NCBI GenBank assembly: GCA_009859145.1
Contig: VRVR01000007.1
Span: 359,326-423,325, forward strand
Reading direction: 5' to 3'
DNA: 64,000 nucleotides
Source of the DNA: Andalucia godoyi
Lineage: Eukaryota; Discoba; Jakobea; Jakobida; Andaluciidae
In this document: positions 57,814-64,000 of the stretch, one piece after another
Layout: every line of letters begins with the position of its first letter
Numbering within the stretch: the stretch's first letter is position 1
Notes under the pieces: generated by a model
Databases searched by the model: none
Told to the model about the DNA's origin: nothing
Seen by the model: only the letters and a program-made list of their open reading frames with translations
Translations under genes and position numbers: made by a program

Positions 57814-58926
57814 ATGACATATCATACTGCAGACGCTCCCATTATTCGACAGCCGGACAATGATTTGGTTGCCAACGACAACGAATTTGGAAGTGCTAAA
57901 GGTCTGAAGGCCGCTGGGTTGTCTGTCAAGGCACAACTTGCGCAGACTTTGGATTCTGTGCAAAACAAGGCCAAGTCGACTGCAGTTCGCATTCGGAACA
58001 AGGCCAATCAGACGCTGCCAGCAGTCAAGCAAATGTCGACGCAATTCTCTCCGTTGCACTCCCGAGAAGCAACGGATGCTGTTGGACCGGCGGCGGCGGC
58101 GGACGTCCAGGCTGGAGCGATGCAAGAGAAGGAGACGTTCGAACGATTCGCACTGTTCATCCGATCTTCGCTGATGAAGACCTGGAACTTCACTCGCGAG
58201 CAACTGGACTTTGCAGTACGCGTTGCCTGGGAGTCGTTCTTGTCTCTTCGCAACCAGTTCCAGCTTGCGATGGATGAGGCCGATGGAAAGATTGTCCTCG
58301 AAAAGAAGTCGTTCCTTGGCAAGTGGATGCCTGCGGAAAAACAGCGAGCGCGCATTGGGATGATCGCTCTGCAGACTGCACTCTTTATTGTTGCTTTGGC
58401 GATCACCCGGAAGCTGCTCTTGCAGTTCGTGTTTCGAAAGGGCGCTGTCTTCCGAGCACTTCTTCGTGCCGGTCAGTTCCAGTTCTTCATCTCGGCGCTG
58501 CGGTCATCCATCAGCGCCGTCTTTGGCAAACTGAACATATTTTCAGGTTCGTCCTTGGCCCAAAGCGCAAACTTGCTGATCCAGAAGAGCTCCGATATCT
58601 CGGATGCTGTGACAGACAATGTCATGGACAAGATGGCCCAAGCGGGTGCAGTGGGGCTCTCTTCTGCGGCGACTGCTGCTGCAGGTGCCTCCAAGTCCAT
58701 CTCCAAAGTGCATGGCGTTGCCGACAGTCTTGCGTTTAATCTCAGCAAGAAGGCTACCAAGGCGGCTGCCGGCGGCGGTGCGTCGCTTCCGGAATTTGGC
58801 CAGTCTGCACTCATGAGTGCTTCGAAGGACGCCATTGCGAGCGGAACAAGCTGGGTGCCGTCTGCTGGTCAGATCGCCATGAAAGCCGCCGATATTCTTC
58901 CGTCCGCGACCCTCCGCTCCAAGTGA
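57814..58926 (+). CDS. Unrecognised single-pass or amphipathic membrane protein, 370 aa
   Basis: Start chosen at ATG 57814 (MTYHTADAPIIRQPDNDLVA); an in-frame ATG at 57571 would add 81 residues including a hydrophobic stretch, so the start is uncertain. Residues about 30-85 are Ala/Lys/Gln-rich and amphipathic. A helical block (about 105-165) leads to a hydrophobic helix (about 180-200, ALQTALFIVALAITRKLLL). The C-terminal half is Ala/Ser/Gly-rich with several amphipathic stretches. A lipid-droplet or membrane-shaping role is possible but is not supported by a named motif. Confidence 0.6.
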   Translation: MTYHTADAPIIRQPDNDLVANDNEFGSAKGLKAAGLSVKAQLAQTLDSVQNKAKSTAVRIRNKANQTLPAVKQMSTQFSPLHSREATDAVGPAAAADVQAGAMQEKETFERFALFIRSSLMKTWNFTREQLDFAVRVAWESFLSLRNQFQLAMDEADGKIVLEKKSFLGKWMPAEKQRARIGMIALQTALFIVALAITRKLLLQFVFRKGAVFRALLRAGQFQFFISALRSSISAVFGKLNIFSGSSLAQSANLLIQKSSDISDAVTDNVMDKMAQAGAVGLSSAATAAAGASKSISKVHGVADSLAFNLSKKATKAAAGGGASLPEFGQSALMSASKDAIASGTSWVPSAGQIAMKAADILPSATLRSK

Positions 58927-59290
58927 TGTGTCTTTTTTTCTTTTTTTTTTCTCTTTGGTAATTTATTTTAATTCTCCTGCGTCTTTCTCTTCTTGTCCAC
59001 GAAAGCCGGGGTGTTTTCTAGAGTCCATCACCCATCCCACCTTGTAATAAAAGAAAATATAAATATAAAAAAGATACAAGTGTTTTTACAAAATATATCG
59101 TGCCAAAAAAAAAAACAAAAAACAAAACAAAAACCAGCTGTTTTTTGTATTTATGGACCCCTATCTGTTTCGGAGAATTTGGGGCCTCCTCCGGTTTTCC
59201 CGTTCTTCGTCAGTGATGTTTTCCGTTTTTTCGTTTTCAGTGCCATATCTCCTCTTTTTGAAAGGAACACCCCAATATCAACGTCCAAGA
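58927..59290. other. Spacer
   Basis: AT-rich with A homopolymers. An in-frame ATG at 59153 would extend the next gene by 46 hydrophobic residues. Confidence 0.4.
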
Positions 59291-59956
59291 ATGCGTTCAC
59301 CGCGATATTGCGCTCTCCTCTTAGCGCTTGCCGTCTGCTGTTGTTTCTTCCGAACTGTACAGGCAGATCCTGTTCCCCCGGTATGGGATCCAAAGTTTTT
59401 TGTGATGGTGAATCAGACAATCACGTACGAGACGAACGTTTGGAAGAATACATTCGAGTTCTTCTACGACTCCATGTCTCAGCGCAGCTTGACAGTTCAT
59501 GGGCAAGGACAGCATGATGAAGTGTGCAACGGCGTACCCTCCAAGAAAACATCCGACGAACCGTGCAAATTGCTGAATGCTGCGGATGGATGGCTTTACG
59601 TCATCTTTCCAGAATCAAACTTGTGCTGCCAGTTTTGCAATGCTTCCGAGTATTGCACCATCATTTCTCCGACTTGGCTTAATGGTGCTGCGTACGTCGG
59701 ACAGAAGACAGTGGACGGCCATCTCTGCAACGGTTGGATGAAGAAGGGTGGCGAAGAGAACTACTACTTTGCAACTGCAGATGCTCGCCAGCTTCCCTGC
59801 GAATACTACGAAGGATATCCAACTCTTGATGTCGGTAGCAATGTCTGGGCTTACGATCTGCGCACGTACGTTGCAGGAGCGTATATCTTTGATTCCGATG
59901 AGGTGTTTGCAGTTCCTTCTTCCATGAAATGCGATCAGTCTTGCAAGGGCGTATGA
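59291..59956 (+). CDS. Secreted cysteine-rich protein, 221 aa
   Basis: Start set at ATG 59291, since MRSPRYCALLLALAVCCCFF is a good signal peptide with cleavage after VQA. The mature part has about 11 cysteines, suggesting disulfides. It has a pattern C-x-GWMKKGG...YYFATADARQLPCEYYEGYP that resembles ependymin-like or related secreted ligand-binding proteins of protists, though weakly. N-glycosylation sites include NQT and NAS. No catalytic motif is visible. It is the last gene before the second repeat locus. Confidence 0.7.
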   Translation: MRSPRYCALLLALAVCCCFFRTVQADPVPPVWDPKFFVMVNQTITYETNVWKNTFEFFYDSMSQRSLTVHGQGQHDEVCNGVPSKKTSDEPCKLLNAADGWLYVIFPESNLCCQFCNASEYCTIISPTWLNGAAYVGQKTVDGHLCNGWMKKGGEENYYFATADARQLPCEYYEGYPTLDVGSNVWAYDLRTYVAGAYIFDSDEVFAVPSSMKCDQSCKGV

Positions 59957-60063
59957 CTTGACAAAAGCAACAGCAACAGCAACAGCAACCATAACAACAG
60001 TAGTAGTAGCAGTAGTATTTTTGATTTCATGCTGGTCGTTTCGTATTTCGGAAGGTACTACTC

Positions 60064-60167
60064 TCCAACCCAAAACCTTTCCAAACATTTTGGCTCGCAT
60101 GCTGCACCTCAGACAGATGATTTTGACGTAAAAAAAGTGACTTTTACAATCCGCATCAGCACCCATC
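60064..60167 (+). repeat. Dispersed repeat, block B (locus 2)
   Basis: Matches the reverse complement of 7001-7100 over about 100 bp with about 80 percent identity by eye (CCAACCC, CCAAACAT, GCATGCTGC, CTTTTACA, CACCCATC in order). In locus 1 it is joined to the element terminus; here it lies about 470 bp upstream of block A and on the same strand. Confidence 0.85.
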
Positions 60168-60439
60168 CAATGAGTTCCCTTTTTGAGTGGGGCATCTGTG
60201 GGTCTACGCACCCCAAACAGAATCAGCCTATGTTTCGTTCAGAGCTCTCGAATTGATCAACTGGTGCATTCGTTAAAACCGTTTGGACCTTGGGAACCAG
60301 GAAAAAACTAGAGATTTCAACGAGCTTCTTTTTGTCATTCCACATTTTATCCACTTGTTCTTTCTCTCTCGATCTTTCATTCTCTGTTTTCAATCGAGCG
60401 AATATTGCGCTGATTATGTTGGTTGACAATGTTATGCGC

Positions 60440-60547
<108 letters not shown>

Positions 60548-60640
60548 CCGCGGCGGAGGAATCATCGATTGCAAAGGGATGCGGTTCTCCACATTCGACA
60601 AGGCCTCGGCCTGCACACAGCCGTCCACCAACCGTTGAAT

Positions 60641-61103
60641 AATAACACGTCATTGTCATGCATATACGGAAGTATACATATGCAGACACGGTCAATACTG
60701 GCCGACACTAGCACGCTTGTTTCACAGGGAATTCGTGCTTCCGCACGCTCGGCCAAAATTCAGCCGGTGACACAGGCTCCGCATTTTCGACACTCTTAAC
60801 GCAGCATCCGTAGCCATCTATTCTATCATTCGTTGGTTTGGTTTTATGGTTTCACTTTTGGCAGCGTTTGTTCCATAAGGCGACCGAGTATCGCGAGCGG
60901 CGGAAGCAAAATGTTTGCACGTCCCGCGTGTAGCTCACCGATTGATCGAGATTGGGAACGGAGCGCGGAACATCTATCTGAAGAACGCCGTGAGGCGTGT
61001 TGGGGCCTATCCCCTTCCAGGCAACGGGATGAAAGATTGAATATGCATGTCTATTCATGAATATCCATGTCTATTCGCCATATTCACTGTATAATGTGGG
61101 TGT
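60641..61103 (+). repeat. Dispersed repeat, block A and terminus (locus 2)
   Basis: Mirror-orientation copy of 7854-7303 (plus 7122-7101). 60641-60860 matches the conserved upstream segment, 60918-61011 the coding end, and 61082-61103 (TTCACTGTATAATGTGGGTGTC) the terminus. Relative to locus 1 about 220 bp of coding sequence is missing near 60862. Confidence 0.85.
60879..61040 (+). pseudogene. Repeat-encoded small protein, N-terminally truncated copy
   Basis: Open frame after a TAA at 60876, 53 codons without ATG, ending TGA at 61038-61040. It contains VAHRLIEIGNGARNIYLKN and RRVGAYPLPGNGMKD. The match to the 7303-7600 frame is by codon as well as by DNA. The Arg/Pro N-terminus is lost. Confidence 0.55.
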
Positions 61104-61321
61104 CTGGGTTGGAGTGAACCATAATTTTTTGGATGTTTCTTCAAAAAGGAAAAACTCTCGGTAACAAACTGTCGCAGTCATCAAAACAAAAACCAAAAAA
61201 AAAAACGAAGAAAGGGTAATGCGCACTCGCGAAGAATCTCAGTTTTATTCGCATTTAACACTTTTTTGCCCTTTCTTTTTGCTTTTGGCGCTTCGTGAGA
61301 GCTCAAAGCCGGGGAAATATA

Positions 61322-62347
61322 ATGACAAATTCAATAACTCCCAAGTTTTCATTCCTGCACATATCACCATTCACATCTCTTTTGTGGATTTCGTGTTTTG
61401 TTGTTCTGTACACCTGCACTGTCGTCTTCCAGCAACGATTATGCCCACTCGCGATGGAACAGCGAGTCTGCAGCGAGGGCTACGACTCGGACATCATGTC
61501 CGCCATTGCACTGTCCGTGTCACCGAGAGAACCCATTATGCGGGCTGTTGTCATTTCTGCTGCAGAAATTGATCACGCAGCGAAGAACCGCAAAGTCAGC
61601 TATTTGTTTGCGACGTTTCATCCGCAACTGGATCAGATGGTGAGCACCGTCCAGCTTTCCACGGGCGGAAAGTTTGAGCACCACGTCCAAGATGCCGTTG
61701 TTTCACACTTGCGCCGCTACAAGAATGCAAATTCCGCTGCATACTGTGTCGACGCTGGCGCTAACATAGGGGCTGTGTCTCTTCGAATGGCCGCCGAAGA
61801 CCTGTGCACAATCTATTCGTTTGAGATGCAGCCTGCAGTGGCCGCCAAACTCAAATTATCCATCGCATTGAATCATTGGCAAGAAAAAATTCATCTTGTG
61901 AATGCCCCGATCTGTGCAGACATCACTCGCCAAGTTTGCTTCGCCGACATCACAGGACCGATGAATGTCGGAGGTCAGGCGGGGGAAGTCGCGGAACCAA
62001 CGACAATGAACCCGGATGAAAACAAGATATGCTTGTCTTGCCAGCGAGTGGACAGTGTGCTTCCTCGCGGACGAATTCGTTTGCTGAAAATCGATGTAGA
62101 GAGAATGGAAGGTGAGGTTCTGCTGTCTGCCAGCAATCTGTTCAAAGACGGACTTGTGGACGCGATTGTTGCCGAACTGAGGCCCAGCCAACTGGAGCTG
62201 TTTTCCTGGCTCTCTGCACGAGGCTTCGAAGTTTTCCGTTTGAATGGAGAGCAAGTTCATGATCCCCGACAGCACATGCACGGCTGGTCCAATGACAAGT
62301 TCGAAGACTTCTTCTTTCGGCACACCGGCATCGACTACTCTACGTAG
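61322..62347 (+). CDS. FkbM-family methyltransferase, type II membrane protein, 341 aa
   Basis: ATG start at 61322 (the frame opens at a GTG 27 bp earlier). A hydrophobic helix (about 17-38, LLWISCFVVLYTCTVVF) near the N-terminus predicts a type II membrane protein of the Golgi or ER. The catalytic region has YCVDAGANIGAVSLRMAAED (SAM-binding motif I), EMQPAVAAKLKLSI, and RIRLLKIDVERMEGEVLLSA, the FkbM KIDVEGxE-type segment. FkbM enzymes O-methylate sugars, glycans or small molecules. Substrate is unknown here; position at the lumen suggests glycan methylation. The 3' end is 98 bp from the convergent BTB gene. Confidence 0.85.
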   Translation: MTNSITPKFSFLHISPFTSLLWISCFVVLYTCTVVFQQRLCPLAMEQRVCSEGYDSDIMSAIALSVSPREPIMRAVVISAAEIDHAAKNRKVSYLFATFHPQLDQMVSTVQLSTGGKFEHHVQDAVVSHLRRYKNANSAAYCVDAGANIGAVSLRMAAEDLCTIYSFEMQPAVAAKLKLSIALNHWQEKIHLVNAPICADITRQVCFADITGPMNVGGQAGEVAEPTTMNPDENKICLSCQRVDSVLPRGRIRLLKIDVERMEGEVLLSASNLFKDGLVDAIVAELRPSQLELFSWLSARGFEVFRLNGEQVHDPRQHMHGWSNDKFEDFFFRHTGIDYST

Positions 62348-62445
62348 TCGAGACGACGATTTTTTCATCTCTTTTTTTTTTTTTTTTTTTTGGCCCGACT
62401 GTTTTGCACGATAAATTGTATATCCTACTTTTCGATTGCACGTGC

Positions 62446-63852
62446 TCAGTTCCAGTTAGACCACAGGACTAGCTTCTCAAATTCTTCCAAGTCTGAATCT
62501 GAATCGAAGGATCCAACACGATACCCTCCGTTCTTGCCATCAATGTGAATACTTAATCGATTTTCTCCCCCAAGGACGTCAGCACGCCGAAGCTTCACCG
62601 TCGGTTGATCCGAGAATCCCACAGCATACATTGCAGAATGATACCAATACGCACCATTCAAAAGAGTTGCTGAGGACGTTACATGCGCATCTGAAATGTC
62701 AAGCAGTTTCCGACGGTCGCACATCGCACACAGATGAAGCAAATGAGGTGTCCTCTTGCTACGTGCTGCTATGCAAACATACTTTCCTTCGCATTGCCGG
62801 GATATGATGTCTGACGGCGTTGGATGGCTGAAAGACTGGCAGTATGCAACAATCCATCCGCGAGCAGTAAGGTGGTCAAGCGGCAAGTTTTTCTGAATTC
62901 CACTGGGCAATGGCCCCAGTGAAGAGCCTGTATACATCCGTGAGAGGTTTGCAGCAAGCACAGGATCCCACACTCTTTTCTCCAGTCTTTTCTCGATTGA
63001 CGGCGAAAGGACCTTTGACGTCAACACAAAATTCTTGATCTGATCGGGGGTCAGACATGGAAAACGTATCAATTCGCAAACATCGTCCAATGAGCGAACA
63101 TTTTCCAAACACCAAAACTCCAAGGCCAGAAACACATCAATTTCCGGCACGCGAGCCACCATGACAGGGCTTGCCGCCCCAGAATCTGCTTGTGACGCAC
63201 CCACAGATGATTCAGTGCCTGCAGAGTCCACAGGTGTTCGGTCTTGAGAATCAAACGTTAGAGAAAGCCAGAATTTCAACTCGTCAAGAGTGAGGTTTTG
63301 AACAAATTTCTTATCGAGCAGCATGCTTGCAGATTTCTGAGAAAGATATGCCTTGCATCGACATCGCAAAGACTGCTGGGATGGATCCTGGACAGACGGT
63401 TTGTCACGAGTGGCAACCTCGGATGCTGGTGCACCACTCGCATAGGAGTGCATCAAGATCGCGAGGACGTTGTCCGATGAAATGTACTCCGCCAGAAAAG
63501 CTTCGCAGTGTGCTTGTATAGCCGGAACAAGAAGAAATTCGGAACACATCAGGACATCACATACATTGGATCCATCCAGCATTGGCGCCTCGCCTGTGTA
63601 GAAAAATTCGATAATCTGTCGAATGGCAATTGCGGAGAACGGAATGGCATATACCGGAACACTGCAAGAACAACCATTCCAGACTGTTCGCTTTGCAGTG
63701 TCGTCGTCGTAAGGCAGCTGGAAAAGTGCGGCAAAATACTCGGACCCAATTGCAAGTACACACTTGTGTGCAAAGACCAGCGCGCCGTCTGACGTTGCCA
63801 AACAAACGTCCTTGAAGGTGTGACTTTGAAAAAGCAAAGTCCCCAAAGACAT
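62446..63852 (-). CDS. BTB/POZ domain protein with BACK-like middle, 468 aa
   Basis: ATG at 63850-63852. BTB (about 10-115): HTFKDVCLATSDGALVFAHK, VLAIGSEYFAALF and IRQIIEFFYTGEAP, the standard sequence order. A BACK-like helical segment (about 115-310) with LSQKSASMLLDKKFVQNLTL and DELKFWLSL follows. The C-terminal domain (about 320-468) is beta-rich with Cys pairs and resembles a TRAF/MATH or SPRY-type fold only vaguely. Such proteins often act as Cul3 substrate adaptors. NEDD8, which modifies cullins, is also in this window, but the proximity is not meaningful by itself. Confidence 0.8.
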   Translation of the reverse strand: MSLGTLLFQSHTFKDVCLATSDGALVFAHKCVLAIGSEYFAALFQLPYDDDTAKRTVWNGCSCSVPVYAIPFSAIAIRQIIEFFYTGEAPMLDGSNVCDVLMCSEFLLVPAIQAHCEAFLAEYISSDNVLAILMHSYASGAPASEVATRDKPSVQDPSQQSLRCRCKAYLSQKSASMLLDKKFVQNLTLDELKFWLSLTFDSQDRTPVDSAGTESSVGASQADSGAASPVMVARVPEIDVFLALEFWCLENVRSLDDVCELIRFPCLTPDQIKNFVLTSKVLSPSIEKRLEKRVWDPVLAANLSRMYTGSSLGPLPSGIQKNLPLDHLTARGWIVAYCQSFSHPTPSDIISRQCEGKYVCIAARSKRTPHLLHLCAMCDRRKLLDISDAHVTSSATLLNGAYWYHSAMYAVGFSDQPTVKLRRADVLGGENRLSIHIDGKNGGYRVGSFDSDSDLEEFEKLVLWSNWN

Positions 63853-64000
63853 TGGACAGGACGTAGATGTCGCTCTGCAGTATGAGGTGCCTTTCTTTGT
63901 TACTTTGCAGGATTAAAAAAAAAAACAATACAATGATTCGTCAAAAAATCCTAGCCCTATCGTACGTAAGAGTCCCAGTGTCGATCGAGACTTGGGTCGT

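Overview
The window is nuclear DNA of a unicellular eukaryote with a compact, intron-poor genome. It encodes eIF6, eRF3, PABPN1, LSM4, Mediator MED14, TFIIS, the primase small subunit, a SWI/SNF ATPase, NEDD8 and three complex I genes. Genes lie on both strands with spacers mostly of 0.2-1.4 kb, and nearly all are one open frame. One convincing intron is visible (in MED14, GTATGT...AAG). The species cannot be named from sequence alone. Receiver-linked phosphodiesterase, cobalamin methionine synthase and FtsX-like permease fit a free-living protist better than an animal, plant or fungus.

Layout. 0-5 kb: eIF6 start (-), metH (+). 5-11 kb: two unrecognised proteins flanking a dispersed repeat that contains an assembly gap. 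11-15 kb: strongly codon-biased abundant-type protein and an LRR protein. 15.7-21.4 kb: MED14, LSM4, tandem nitroreductase/SagB-like protein. 22.8-30 kb: receiver-PDE-HPt fusion, primase, mitochondrial aconitase. 30.9-37.4 kb: SNF2 ATPase, P-loop nucleoside kinase-like protein, NDUFA9, NDUFAF8-like twin CX9C protein. 37.9-48 kb: FtsX-like permease, prenylated coiled-coil protein, NEDD8, COPI-associated-like protein, MAPKKK, NDUFA12. 48.3-59 kb: armadillo/BTB-type protein, PABPN1, secreted NTF2-fold protein, eRF3, TFIIS, membrane protein. 59.3-63.9 kb: secreted Cys-rich protein, a second locus of the dispersed repeat, FkbM-type methyltransferase, BTB protein.

There are no operons and neighbouring genes are mostly functionally unrelated. 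The partial exception is three complex I genes within 12 kb. The most notable items are the single-chain phosphorelay-type phosphodiesterase, the dispersed repeat family carrying a small basic reading frame with a conserved C-terminus, the tandem SagB-like oxidoreductase and a Spindly-like coiled-coil protein ending in a CaaX box. Starts were set at ATG; several longer frames begin at GTG or TTG and were shortened.
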